Assembly: GCF_030247195.1 (NCBI RefSeq)
Contig: NC_080670.1
Coordinates: 45,584,194 to 45,648,193, forward strand
From: Topomyia yanbarensis
Taxonomy: Eukaryota; Arthropoda; Insecta; Diptera; Culicidae
Length of the DNA: 64,000 nt
Direction: 5' to 3'
Translations under genes and position numbers: made by a program
Part shown: positions 45,590 to 56,284 of the stretch, one piece after another
Layout of the letters: each line of letters opens with the position of its first letter
Position numbering within the stretch: position 1 is the stretch's first letter
The notes under the pieces: generated by a model
What the model was told of the DNA's origin: nothing
What the model saw: the letters and a program-made list of their open reading frames with translations, nothing else
Database searches by the model: none

Positions 45590-46800
45590 CCCTAGAACGT
45601 TGCACTGGGGTACAAAGGTACCCCACGCCTTCTTTGGAGCCGCGTGAAGACCTTCTTTGGAACCGCGTGAAGACGAGGCATTTACCGACCTGGAACCCTA
45701 ACCATAATTCAATTTAGAGTTCCTAGTAAGAGTAAGAAAAGGTGGTATAGACAGTTTGCTTACACTGAAAAAAATCCAAACGTTAATTCTATTTGCTTCA
45801 AACCGCTTAAAATTCATATGAAGAAGAAATGCTATTGTTATCACGCGCACACATACTTTCTATGTGTCAACTGTATAAACTATGTATGCACACACATAAG
45901 TTATATGTGCATATTATTATAGAATGGGGTTTTATGTGCCTAATAGTTATGAAATGTGAATGTAAGATTAATATTTCTTATAAATACACACATTAGGATT
46001 ATGTGCCAGCAAATAGTGTCTATATGCCTCCTTTAATTGCAAAAATCTATGTGTAAAATCAATAGGCATAACGTTTACTTTTTTTTGAGTGTATAGCCTT
46101 CGTGGAGGCAGGTGTCAAAGTTGGCGTGGGGTATATTTGTACCCCAGTGTACGGTTGCCGTTAGTGTTTCGTCAGGTTTCGTTCTGTCAGTGCAAATGTG
46201 ACTCGTGACAATGCCAGTTTAAATACTAGTTGTTTTACTACGTAAGTAACAATTAGAATTATATAATCGTTTTTAATCATTTATTCAATTGATTTAATTG
46301 AATTTTGAAGTAGAAAAAATATCGTTCTCATTTTTGCTGATTTTTATTGTTTATTTTTTTATTGTTTTTCAAAACAATGCGTCGCAAGTATAATTTGCGC
46401 ACAGTAACTGTTGTAACAGTAACGTTGCGTTTTACCAATGTATTACCGTGATATTATCCAAAGCCCGATTTTTAAACTTTCACCCTTCTAAATAATTACA
46501 CTTTTTCAAAAATATCGAATTTCCATTTCAAACTGTTTCTAGAACATTCATTCAACTTTTAGAATCATTTGATTTTTTTTCAATTCGGTTGAAAATTCGC
46601 AAATTTATATATAACTATATATTATATATGCTATAGTAATTTTTGTGAAAAAAGTCAAAGCCGCGATTTTTCACTGTTTGTTTTGTTCAAACCTATTTAT
46701 GTATCATTGATACTTTCACATACACAGCTGTTTTCGCAATAAAAATTCGAAGAAAATGATGTATTATACATTTCTTTTGTTTGCATTTTTACCTCCGAAA
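45590..46800. mobile_element. piggyBac-like element, copy 3, right end lost
   Basis: TTAA at 45586-45589 precedes CCCTAGAACGTTGCACTGGG. Similarity to copy 2 continues, apart from an inserted MITE (45763-46091), to about 46800 (TTTGCATTTTTACCTSCGAAA). There it ends abruptly against reverse-transcriptase sequence. The last ~90 bp and the right end are missing. A short local duplication (GACCTTCTTTGGARCCGCGTGAAGAC) lies near 45630-45673. Confidence 0.88.
45763..46091 (+). mobile_element. TA-flanked MITE, 329 bp, copy B
   Basis: TA duplications at 45761-45762 and 46092-46093. Compared with piggyBac-like copy 2 at about 35368, the empty site reads TTTGCT-TA-TAGCC, which proves insertion into the older element. 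Identical in length to copy A. Confidence 0.92.
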
Positions 46801-47065
46801 GTGAAGGTCATCGCCATCCAAAAACCAAGAAAACCAGCCTCCGACCACAATGCGTATCGACCGATCGCAATGCTGTCCTGTATCCGAAGGTTGTTCGAGA
46901 AAATGATCTTGTTTCATCTCGACAATTGGGTTGAAGCAAATGGCTTACTGTCAGATACACAATTTGATTGATATTAAGGGGGCTTTTGATTCAGTTTCTA
47001 TTGACATTCTTTCAAAGAAGCTGCACCAGCATGGTTTTTCAGCGACTTTAACGGGCCACTTCAAT
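46801..47065 (+). pseudogene. Non-LTR reverse transcriptase fragment with internal deletion
   Basis: The frame reads VKVIAIQKPRKPASDHNAYR, PIAMLSCIRRLFEKMIL and EANGLLSDTQF (to about 46968). This is the conserved N-terminal part of jockey/I-type reverse transcriptase. It then jumps to DIKGAFDSVSIDILSKKLHQ, the motif carrying the first catalytic aspartate. The intervening ~35-40 residues are deleted and the frame shifts, at CAATTTGATTGATAT. No later RT motifs follow. It abuts the broken piggyBac-like copy. Confidence 0.8.
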
Positions 47066-47700
47066 ATAAACTGTGGTAATTCTGTACCTGAATTATTTTA
47101 TGTTTTACTCGTTTGTGACAATCTAAATTGCGTCCAAATTTCCTCAATACCTAAAACAAGGTGTATTTAAAATATTTAAAAATAGTCGTTGAATAAAAAT
47201 ACTTATCCGTTACGAAGATTTCCTGTCCGAAAAATTGTACTATGGCGCTCTCTGACACTGCAGCTTTCTGAACAATTTATCTACATAACCGCATAATAGA
47301 AAACACTCAACGTACCTTGATCCCTGTTTAGTAAGTAGAGGGAACTTTTAAAATCTACCGTTCCGTGAAAAATAGCACGGAAACCGGAATTACCTGCCCC
47401 GAAGTTTTTGGTAAACGCATGTTTGTTTACATGCACTTCGGCAACACTATGGCATACGCGAAGATTTTTAGGCACTATGTGATAATGAGCTAAATTTGGT
47501 CACAATTGAATACTCAATCTTTCGAATGACATATATGACAATATAGTCAAGTGTGTATGTGAGATAAATCATCGAGAGTGGATTTTATTCCGGAAGAAAC
47601 AATGTAGGCAAGCATTTACCTCATTTTTATGAAATAAATTAATGTACACATGCCATCATAATAGACCATTCGCTTTCGATCGTTTCTTACAGTGTGAAAA
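47066..47700. other. Stretch with no supported gene
   Basis: Short frames only. Past the reverse-transcriptase fragment nothing resembles a known element until the palindrome at 47716. Confidence 0.3.
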
Positions 47701-47715
47701 AAACTTGCATAAAAT

Positions 47716-47762
47716 CTATCTGGGTAGCTGGCCATGGGATTCATGGCCAGCTACCCAGATAG
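47716..47762. repeat. Perfect 21-bp palindrome with 5-bp loop
   Basis: CTATCTGGGTAGCTGGCCAT plus G at 47716-47736 is perfectly inverted at 47742-47762 around GGATT. CTGGCAGAAA motifs follow, as they do beside CTGGGTAGCTG at 53974. The two sites probably belong to one miniature-element family. Confidence 0.8.
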
Positions 47763-48190
47763 CAAATACGCTGGCAGAAACACTTCTGATATGTTTCTGC
47801 TATGCCGTGGTCTAACAGCCCTGCCAGCTTTTGTGCGCATCCTGTGGGATCTGCCCAACTCGCATGTAGGGATGTCCGATTTTTCCAATTAATCGATTAG
47901 TAGCTAATCGATTATTTTTTACATCGTTATTAATCGTAATCGATTAAAACCAAGAAATAATCGATTAATCGAAGTAATCGATTAGTTTATAAGTTTTTTT
48001 GAGAGCAGTAACAAAAAATACAAAACATCTATCTCATTCTGATTATGATGATCGTTCACTTCGGTATATAGTAAAATTTCGGCGAATGGCTAAAGCTGGC
48101 TTCACAATCTTCTACCCAGGGCCGTCTTTAGACTACTCGGGGCACTTGGGCACTATTGAGCTAAAGGCCCCTTTAATTGAACAGGTATAA

Positions 48191-48418
48191 ACAGCTGTCG
48201 AGGATGAGTATGATCCAAAACTGATTCCCAGCATCAAGGAACCACTTCTACCTCATGCCATGCTGAGACACTCTTTCATATTTGAGCCAAATCAGTCAAC
48301 CGTGTCGAACATATTTAACAAAATACAAAGTAGGATTCAAAATATATGGAGAACAAAGACTATTCCAGATTTTCACAACCTGATGTCCAAATATCGTCGA
48401 AAAAGAAAGATAATCTGA
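48191..48418 (+). pseudogene. Unrecognised 75-codon coding-like fragment
   Basis: After an in-frame stop the sequence is open for 75 codons to TGA at 48416-48418. The reading has balanced composition, a VEDEYDPKLIPSIKEPLLPH stretch, a middle NIFNKIQSRIQNIW and a basic end (KYRRKRKII). The first methionine is at about residue 28, so it is probably the last part of a longer frame, perhaps a former exon. I cannot name the family. It lies inside the TIR element at 47867 and just before a SINE. Confidence 0.3.
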
Positions 48419-48439
48419 GTGCATCTTAAAAAGTTATTT

Positions 48440-48555
48440 GTTTTCCTGACCGGTAGTAGCAAACGGCCTACCACACTATTTGTGGCGGTGGGAGTTCGAA
48501 CTCAGGTGAGCCGCCTACAGTGTAGCTGACCTACCAACTACGCTATAGTCTTCCC
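48440..48555 (-). mobile_element. tRNA-derived SINE, minus strand
   Basis: Read on the minus strand, TAGCGTAGTTGG (48534-48545) is an exact A box and GAGTTCGAACTCCC (48490-48503) is B-box-like, at normal spacing. The A box equals that of the Feilai-like copies, but the body differs. Confidence 0.6.
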
Positions 48556-49190
48556 AGATGGTGTAATCTGACCACCCAACCAGTATTCCACTTTGCTTAC
48601 AGATGGCCGAATTTTATATAATAATAACAAAATCCCTATTCAACAAACTGTTGTGTCGAAGACAGCCATAACACGATCGCTATTCAATATTAGAAGAGGT
48701 CAATATCTTAGTTGTCGCGTAAAGTTCGTTTTAAATTACTTTTAAAGCGAAACATAAAAATTACTCGAATCCCTCAGTATGATCGGTATCATTCCCTTCA
48801 ATGCCAGTAATGTAAAACAATCGGAATATAAGAGATGCCGAGTGTTCATCAACTGAAGTTTTAAATTAAGCAAGGAAAAACTGAATTTTAAAATTAAATA
48901 TATTTTATTTTAGCACTGCAAGAATATTCTGCTTGTGTGAAGCATACTTTGAATATTTATAAAAATATTTACGGTACCAAATAGCCGAGGTTCTTCAAAT
49001 ATCCTCAAAATGCACGCACATTTGTCATGATCTCAAGTCTAGGGTAAAGCTAAGGTAGATACGTGGAGACACTTTCACAATAGCTCTATTTAACTTCTTT
49101 TTTTTTGGGATTTCACGAACGTTTACGTTCATGACATTTTTTTTAGTACGGCAGAGTGTAGTACAAAAATAACATTATTGGTTCTGTACT

Positions 49191-49383
49191 AGAAAAACTC
49201 TAGAAAGAGAACTGCGGAGCCTCCATTTTGGAACGATTGGATTCGCGTTTAGCTGTCAAAAAAACGAATCCAATCGAACATTGCCTATCCTTATAATATT
49301 GGACGTGTTGCCATACAATGCCGGGGCATACGTTGCCAAAAATGCTGTTTTTCTATCCGCAGTTCTCTTACTAGAGTTTTTCT
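49191..49383. repeat. 28-bp inverted repeat with 137-bp spacer
   Basis: AGAAAAACTCTAGAAAGAGA plus ACTGCGGA (49191-49218) and its inverse (49356-49383) match at 27 of 28 positions. Looser similarity continues outward (GTACTAGAAAAA / TTTTTCTATTTTGTAC). Probably a miniature inverted-repeat element. Confidence 0.65.
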
Positions 49384-49946
49384 ATTTTGTACCAGTCTAA
49401 GACTGACCGGGCAGAGTGAAACATGCCAAATCCGGCCAACAAGTGTCGAGTCATCGTACGTTTCGACGCATCCAGGTGGATTTGTCCGTTGAAAGACCAA
49501 GATGCGATTGAAAAATGAATATTTTGCTACATCCGCAGTTCGCTTGCCAAGGAAGGTTTTTGGTTGGTTGGCTAAGGTTCGGAGGCCAAACGTTGCACTG
49601 TTATTAAAAATAAATTAAAACTTGAATGGAAATGTTGGATTGACGTTTGAATTGGTTCAATAGTGATGCAATGCTTCGTTTCCTGTCGCTCTGATGCTCT
49701 TTAAACATTTCGATCACACGGCATACGGTGCAATGCATGATTTCGAGCTGCTACTGATCTCAGTGAAGCAATTTTTTGAAATATAATCTTTAGAATGATT
49801 TTATATTCATGCTAAGTGTGGGCCCCCAAAATCCCGGGGCCCCTGGTCTTGACCCAGTCTGCCCATGCATAAAGACGGAATTGCTTCTACCAAGTTTAAT
49901 TTAAAGTACCCTTTATCAGAATTCAAAGAACTTCTCATGGATTTAG

Positions 49947-50200
49947 GGGACCATTCATAAATTACGTAACGCAAAAATTGCCTAACATTGACTCCCCCTC
50001 CCCCCATGTAACAAATTGTCACAAATTTCTTCATCCCCCTTCCCCTGTTACGTAACAAATTCCTAGAAATTTTTTTTTCTTCGGTGAAAACATGTTACGT
50101 AACGATCTAGCTAACTCCCCCTCCCCCCTAAGTCACAACATGTCACAACTTGTTGTACCCCCTCCCCCCTAAAAGCGTTACGTAATTTATGAATGGTCCC
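49947..50200. mobile_element. MITE with GGGACCATTCATAAATTACG ends (254 bp)
   Basis: GGGACCATTCATAAATTACG followed by TAACGC is inverted exactly at the right end. TAG flanks both sides (49944-49946, 50201-50203), compatible with a 3-bp duplication as in PIF/Harbinger-type elements. Inner CCCCCTCCCCCC tracts and further GTTACGTAAC palindromes occur. Confidence 0.8.
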
Positions 50201-50469
50201 TAGTGTCTGTTGGAGAGACGCATATAGTGTACCTAAAACTCTCCTTCTCTTCAGACCGTTTGCGGCCGGTACTGTTTTAAGCCCTTTCTTGCTTGAACTC
50301 AAGACAACCTAAGAGTATTTATAGAGCGAATCCGGCACGAATGACAACGTTCAATTCGTAATCCCACGATTGATCTAATCTTTCCAACTGATCTATTCAA
50401 ATTATTCAAAGATATGATCGTGAATGTAAGACTTCCAAAAACGTAAGTTTCAACACCCCCTAGAAGTGA

Positions 50470-50620
50470 ATTTCAAAGTTACAATTGGCAGCACAATATA
50501 TTGTTGCTCTTAGACTTATGAATTTCTATGTTAATTAGTATTTTAGGTTAAGTTGTAGTCTGAAGGCGCTTTTCGCCAAGATGAAATAAATAAATTAAAT
50601 AAATTAAAATTAAAATTTTA
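50470..50620 (+). mobile_element. Non-LTR retrotransposon 3' terminus
   Basis: TTAAGTTGTAGTCTGAAGGC, then TTTTCGCCAAGATGAAATAA followed by (ATAAATTA)n, looks like the 3' end of a mosquito non-LTR element with a simple repeat tail. No coding part is recognisable upstream. Confidence 0.45.
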
Positions 50621-50776
50621 ACGTATTAAAAAAATTAATCGACCAATAATCGACGCTAACTAATCGATTATCCGATAATCGTCAAATTCGTTAATCGATT
50701 AAAAATTAATCGATTAGTTTCCATAATAATCGATTAGTTCGATTAATCGAGAACTAATCGGACATCCCTACGCATG

Positions 50777-51228
50777 AGCACCATCTGTTGGGGTTAAAAT
50801 AATTGAAATGTCAATTTCGCCGATTTCGCCTTACCGGTTCTTTGTGTTTATGTGTGAGTGCAATAATATGGTCAATAAAACAAAGCGCATTGTAGAAATA
50901 TTGATGCTATTGAATTTAAATGGGATCGAATCGGTTGCGTCAGTATTTTTATTGACAATATTATTTTCTCGTGTAGAATCCTTTCTACAAAATATTCGTT
51001 CCGTTTATTTCCGCCATGTTGTAAATTTTGTTTTGTGCGTGCGGTCCAGATTGTGAGCTGGAATAAAAAAAGGAAATTTCCTAGCTTTGAAGCAGTGGCA
51101 AAAATATTTTTCGGACGTTAATAAAAAAGGTAAGCAAAAGCTATGCAAAAAATGATGCCAAAATAAGAACTTACCGGATTCTTATAATTAGAATTCGATA
51201 AGCTGGTTTACTTTGGCTTGGTATATGG
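50777..51228. other. Short unclassified stretch
   Basis: One frame of 82 codons (50808-51056) has no recognisable family. The left part continues the sequence interrupted at 47866. Confidence 0.3.
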
Positions 51229-51411
51229 TATCCGATCCGATTCAGTGATGGTTGACTATCGTGCACGGAAACCAATATTATTTCCTACAATTCCAATGCG
51301 AGCATTCACACTTGTCCGGGACGGTGCCGTGCCGGACAAATGTGAATGCTCGCATTTGATTTGTATGAAAGAATATTGGTGTCCGTGCACGGAACTGAAA
51401 CGGATCAGATA
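51229..51411. mobile_element. Long palindrome / foldback element
   Basis: The two halves are reverse complements over about 85 bp each: outer TATCCGATCCGATTCAGT, then GTGCACGGA, CCAATATT, AATGCGAGCATTCACA and CTTGTCCGG. The centre is near 51320, with almost no loop. The two frames over it (51218-51412 plus, 51256-51459 minus) are artefacts of this symmetry. Confidence 0.8.
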
Positions 51412-51522
51412 GGTGTAAATAGTAGTTGCAAATATATCAATTAAATATTGATTTGTCAAAAGGGCTAAAGAGCTTTTGTAAACAAACTCCGCTGCGAAGT
51501 GAAATTTGCGTTAATATAAATC

Positions 51523-51579
51523 TATTGCAGTTCTTATTCGTCAAAATATTGATATTGCAGTTCTTATTCGTCAAAATAT
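51523..51579. repeat. Tandem duplication, 2 x 30 bp
   Basis: TATTGCAGTTCTTATTCGTC followed by AAAATAT occurs at 51523 and 51553. Confidence 0.9.
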
Positions 51580-51627
51580 CCGAAACTATAAGTGCGCCAC
51601 AGTGTCCAGGATATGACTGGGACATTA

Positions 51628-51681
51628 GATCCGAAATTGAATGTGCGTCATAACATCATGACGCACATCGATTTTCGGATA
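51628..51681. repeat. Hairpin with perfect 10-bp core
   Basis: ATGTGCGTCA (51641-51650) and TGACGCACAT (51659-51668) surround an 8-base loop. ATCCGAAATTGA / TCGATTTTCGGAT extend the arms imperfectly. Confidence 0.65.
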
Positions 51682-53090
51682 TTATGACACCGCCTGATAT
51701 GTCATAATGTTTCGACGATATGACCAAGGACGTTATGACATTGTGCCACATAACATAGTATTTAATCTAAAATAATATTTTTTCTCGATTTCAGCCCATT
51801 TGGAGCGTGGTTCCAGTTCAATCAATGATGAAAAGTTTATTCCAAACATCTGCTTTGTACACGCTTTATAATGTGTTATACGTAAACATAAAAATATGCT
51901 TCCAGCGACAGAATAATATTAACGGTCGGCTCACCAAGTACGGTGGAATAGCGGGTATACGACAGATTTCGGATGAATTGGATGTGATATCAAATTTCAT
52001 ATTGTTATTATAATATTATCGAACATAGCTTTGCAATGACGATTTCTGCGTCAATGATTAGTTGTACTGCGAGACAACCACCGTCACCATAAACATTTTT
52101 CTAGCAACACAGCGGTTAATAGCATGCACGATTTGTTTCTTGACGATATTTAACGCTTTCGCATTTTATTGATAGGATGTTAAACCTGTTGAACAAGTGA
52201 CAGAATTACAGCTTTATTTGTATTGCTCATCATAAAAGCACATCGTATCACAACAATAGTGGTAGCACCAGATACCAAAATCATCGACATCACACTTCTG
52301 GTCGATCTCCAAATACCAGCTCCTATTGCCAAAGTAACGATCTCCAAATACCAGCGGCAGAGGAGGTGAGGAATGTAGCAGGGTCATGACCACGAGAACT
52401 TCGACAAAACGAAACTGTAATGCATTTCTCTTTTTTGTTACTATTGTTTTACTCATCCATGGTAGATCAATCATAAGAAAAATGGATTGCATTATAACGG
52501 AACAGTTTAGATACGATGTGCAAAATCGGATAATTATGTTATTCTGCAGTTATCCACAAAATTCATCAACCACTATTACTGGTGACCGGAATCGCGGTCA
52601 ACATGAGCAAAACAGGACCTAAGAGCCGAATCGCTTTGTACAAGGACTTCACTCGGACTCAGTTACAGATTATTGACACAGGTACATGTGCTACAGGTAA
52701 AGCAATATACATATATTTTATAAGAACTTCCGAAACAGTCATTGATAGGGTTTTCCATTGATCTACACCGGGGCCATACTGTGCACTTGTTTCACACTTT
52801 CGGACAGGAGTGTAAAAACTAGTGTCCCATGAACACTTCTGCTCAGTAGTGCAAAACCGGTGCACTCCTCCTTCTGGTGCCATTTTCGATGGTCATGCGG
52901 CAGAGTGCGAGCAGAAGTGTATGTAACAGTTTTTTGCACGAATCTACCCAGGTGAAAATCTATCGGAAATCTTATTAGGTTTTGTCACATTGTATGGGTA
53001 GAATGTATATTTATCCATAATTTTCTTTATGCATTCGCAGATACCAAACATCAGCACGTAGCCCAATCCTCGAATAACGATATGAGCTAA
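51682..53090. other. Stretch with no supported gene
   Basis: CGATCTCCAAATACCAGC occurs twice at 52303-52320 and 52348-52365. No frame exceeds 92 codons and none is recognisable. Confidence 0.3.
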
Positions 53091-53196
53091 AGCAAACGTA
53101 AACGACTCCTGCAACGATGCTCTCCGGATGTATCAGAGGATCCAGCAAACGTAAACGACTCCTGCAACGATGCTCTCCGGATGTGTCAGAGGATTC
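53091..53196. repeat. Tandem duplication, 2 x 53 bp
   Basis: AGCAAACGTAAACGACTCCT ... CTCCGGATGTRTCAGAGGAT is repeated directly from 53091 and 53144 with one substitution. Confidence 0.92.
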
Positions 53197-53689
53197 CGAA
53201 GTGATGGGAGAAACCAGAACGCAATAATCATCCGTTCTCGTGTGGTGAAAACCCGCAGTTGGAACCAGCAACCAGTAAACTATACATGACGCTGCCATGA
53301 ACGGATATGACAATCCAACTAAATTCATACTTTGACGTGCCCGAGCGACAGAAGCAGCCGATCCATAAAGAATCGGCTTGGATTTACATTCAAAACGCAG
53401 CACCAATCTAGCAGTTGTGTCATCTCATTGAATGATGCACTCTCCAGCCAGTATTAGGGATTCGTCGTTCCCTCGAAGAGAAGCTAATGCATCAAACCAT
53501 AGCCACACGTTTGATAACATTTCAACGTGCACGAACGACAGCAGCAACGGCCGATTTATAAATTATATTGCTTTTATATAAAAATTATTATTAAAAGGTG
53601 GAATAATGCTACTATTTATGTAACATTAAACCAATAAAAAAGGGAAAAACAAATTGTGTACTATTTTTTTGACACAATCCAAACAAATA

Positions 53690-53966
53690 CCCTGGCAAAA
53701 TTCTGACAGGATTCGAGCAGACACTGCCAGTACCTTTCTGGCAGAATTCTGGCAGCAAGCGATTGAAAATCCTAACAGTATCATCCTGGCAGAAATATGG
53801 CAAAACCCGAGCAATACCGGTTAATTTCGCCGCTTCTGCCAGAAACGGTTGTTGCATTTCAGCGAATTTGTTGCCAGAATGCTCACACATATCGCACACA
53901 ACGCTGGCAGAAATTCTGCCAGCATAAATTTCGCTTTGCTCAACTTTTGCTAACTTTCTGCCAGGG
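53690..53966. mobile_element. MITE-like segment packed with CTGGCAGAA motifs
   Basis: CCCTGGCAAAATT at the left and the inverse of AACTTTCTGCCAGGG at the right form short terminal inverted repeats. Inside, CTGGCAGAA or its reverse complement occurs about nine times, twice as the pair CTGGCAGAATTCTGGCAG / CTGGCAGAAATTCTGCCAG. CTGGGTAGCTG follows at 53974, as at 47720. Confidence 0.55.
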
Positions 53967-53984
53967 CACGATGACTGGGTAGCT

Positions 53985-55508
53985 GTAGATTCGCTTGTTT
54001 GTTGATAAAAATGACATGACTTCCATTGACGTCAAGACCTATATCTAGCAAGCAAATTGAAAAGGGTTTATATCAATTTTAGGAAATCGATGTGGTGAAA
54101 AGTGAAGAAATGCTTTAGTTGATTTTTCAAATTCAATCAATGCGCAATGATGAAAACCGCTGCAAACTAGTTTTCGGGTTGCTGGTGACCAATTTGCCGA
54201 AAACCGGTTTTCATCCAAGTGAAGAAATTGGCCGTAACAGTATATATTACAGTAAATATTACCAAATGAACAGTCATGAGTAATAGGTAACTTTTACATC
54301 TTTTCGGGATAACCGATCGTAAGAAACTAGATGAGGTACACTTATGAAAAACTCAGAAACTGTTTAGTATGAAGGACAATGTATACATTTTACATTTTTG
54401 GCGTGGGTCGTCACGATGAACATCGAAAAAAGAATCAGTGAAAACATTCTATAAACATGGTGAATGTGGTGTACGATTACGCTTCTATTTAGGTCGTATG
54501 GTTTGCGGAAGAAACGTCAGAATGTATCACTGTCTGATGCATATACTGAAAAAAATAATGTTTGTGTGCAGACAACCCTCCGGATGTCGCGTAGTGCACT
54601 GAGTGCAGATCGTTATGAAATTTCAGGTAAAATCGTTTTAAAAACTCAGGTGGTCACCTACGTAAAGATAATCGTGCAACTGCTGGGGCATGAGGAAGAA
54701 AGCCATTCTATTGAAATCATTAGTCGCTAGGCAGGGCTCAATGAACGTAAATTAAAGCAATATTGGTTCCAATGTTCTATGCGAAAAGAAGCTTCTGTTT
54801 TCATAGATTTCGATCGAATGAATGAAAGTCTTCTGCAAGGTTCTTCAGAGTTGTCCACATAATCTCGAATTCTCACGAAACTGCCAAAAACGGTTCCAAG
54901 TGAAATTCATTTGGGTTTCTTTATACGATTTTTGATGCAACTGGCCACATGAATCTAGAGGGATTATATACACGATATGTTGATGCGAGATTGTGGAATT
55001 TACATGAATATGGTTGAAATGACCCTCGAATTGGGTCAAATTTTTATATGAATCAGTAACCAATTATCACTTTCAGGTGGTTTGGTAGAAATCAGTTGAT
55101 AATTGAGAAAACTAGAGACAGCTCTGTAAGTAAAAAACTCTGTAAGTAGACAGCATCAACAAATCTCTAAGCTGAGAAAAGGACCAACATGTTCGAGCGG
55201 AAGATGTTGCGAACCGTTTATGGTGAAACTCTTATTGAAGACGGAACAAGGAGTCGGTGCATGAGCAAAGATATAGCAGTCTTTGTTACACATAGCGCTT
55301 TACACACTGTGTAAAATCGAAAATTGGTCAGTCTTTAGTTGTTGTACCGAATATAGGTATACAACCTAACATTGCATGCTTAGTAAAATAATACGTAAAT
55401 ATCGGAATAAAATCGAATAGAACATGAGATCTAGAATATACCGTCAAAATCATTTTGTATTGCAAGACAAAGAATGTAAAACAGATGAAGTATGTTCTTG
55501 GCTTCAAC
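53985..55508. other. Stretch with no supported gene
   Basis: Short frames only (up to 88 codons at 54464-54730), without recognisable families or transposon ends. Confidence 0.3.
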
Positions 55509-55521
55509 ATGATGATGAATG

Positions 55522-56284
55522 AATATGTATCGAATGAGCCAACAAACACGGGACCTACGGCACGAACATAACATGCTTAACTCGAAATGTAGCCGATCCA
55601 CATCTGAGCCGTACTACGAAATCGTCTGGAAAAACCCCTGCCATCTTGAGGAGGACCACCCGGCGTCCCAGTACATGATTCCCCTGATGAAGGCCACCCG
55701 AGTTTGTAATCCATCCGTTGATCTCACGATGCCTGAAACTGAAATAATTTTCTCTCCCTGCCATCTTTGTCTACCCTCCCTCCCCTGACTCTTAGAACCC
55801 AGAAGTAACACCCCTACCCCCCCCCCCCCCCCCCCAATATCATCACGAAGCATTTAGCTCTTCTTGTCTCTTCTAGTTTTAACTATTATATTATATAATC
55901 TCGTTGAAAATGCCCAACTCTACTACCCACAAAAAAAAACTATAATTACGAATCTTTACAAAATTCAATCATGCCCTCTAGTTTATCCTACTTTTAAGAT
56001 AGTCGTAAAAAATTGTCCCCCTTAGTTAAACATTATTTGCTCCAATATTCTCACTGATAAAAATGTCAAACCATATTGCCACAAAAACTAAATGACCCCC
56101 CTAATCTTACGAAAATAATATTATCCCCTTGTGTAGATATATAAGATAGCTATAAAATCGCATTAGTTTCATTTTTAAAAAATCAATATGTAATCCCCTA
56201 GTTTTAAGCAATTTAAAATGTAAAACAAAACAAAATTGGCACCTTTAAGCTAACGCAACGTGCCTTATCAAATAAACGATTTGA
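55522..56284 (+). mobile_element. 5'-truncated non-LTR 3' end with 13-bp target duplication
   Basis: ATGATGATGAATG flanks both ends exactly (55509-55521, 56285-56297). The insert is a C-terminal-coding/3'-UTR piece containing a 19-C run at 55817-55835, repeated CTAGTTTTAAG-like motifs, TTGGCACCTTTAAGCTAACG and the tail CAAATAAACGATTTGA. It is nearly identical to the minus-strand copy at 57138-57905. Frames over it (55519-55788) are remnants or chance. Confidence 0.88.

Larger units (their letters stand above)
47867..50770. mobile_element. TIR element with TAGGGATGTCCGAT ends (2.9 kb, composite)
   Basis: TAGGGATGTCCGAT is perfectly inverted at the other end. CGCATG flanks both sides (47861-47866, 50771-50776). 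Both ends are packed with TAATCGATTA-type subterminal repeats (47890-47985, 50640-50755). Ends and subterminal repeats resemble hAT elements, but the duplication I can see is 6 bp instead of 8. Inside are a 75-codon fragment, a SINE, an inverted repeat, a MITE and a retroelement tail. No transposase was recognised. Confidence 0.75.

Noticed and set aside
45535..45717. 60-codon plus frame beginning MLEAFQTGWEF.
   Set aside because: It runs from the ORF1-like fragment across the TTAA into the piggyBac-like end, so it is a chance fusion.
46756..46971. Start codon and hydrophobic leader for the RT fragment.
   Set aside because: The leader is the broken piggyBac-like sequence; only the part from about 46801 is reverse transcriptase.
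47716..47762. A transcription terminator-like hairpin.
   Set aside because: It lies in mosquito-type DNA beside MITE motifs, without a gene upstream or a T run after it. A transposon palindrome explains it better.
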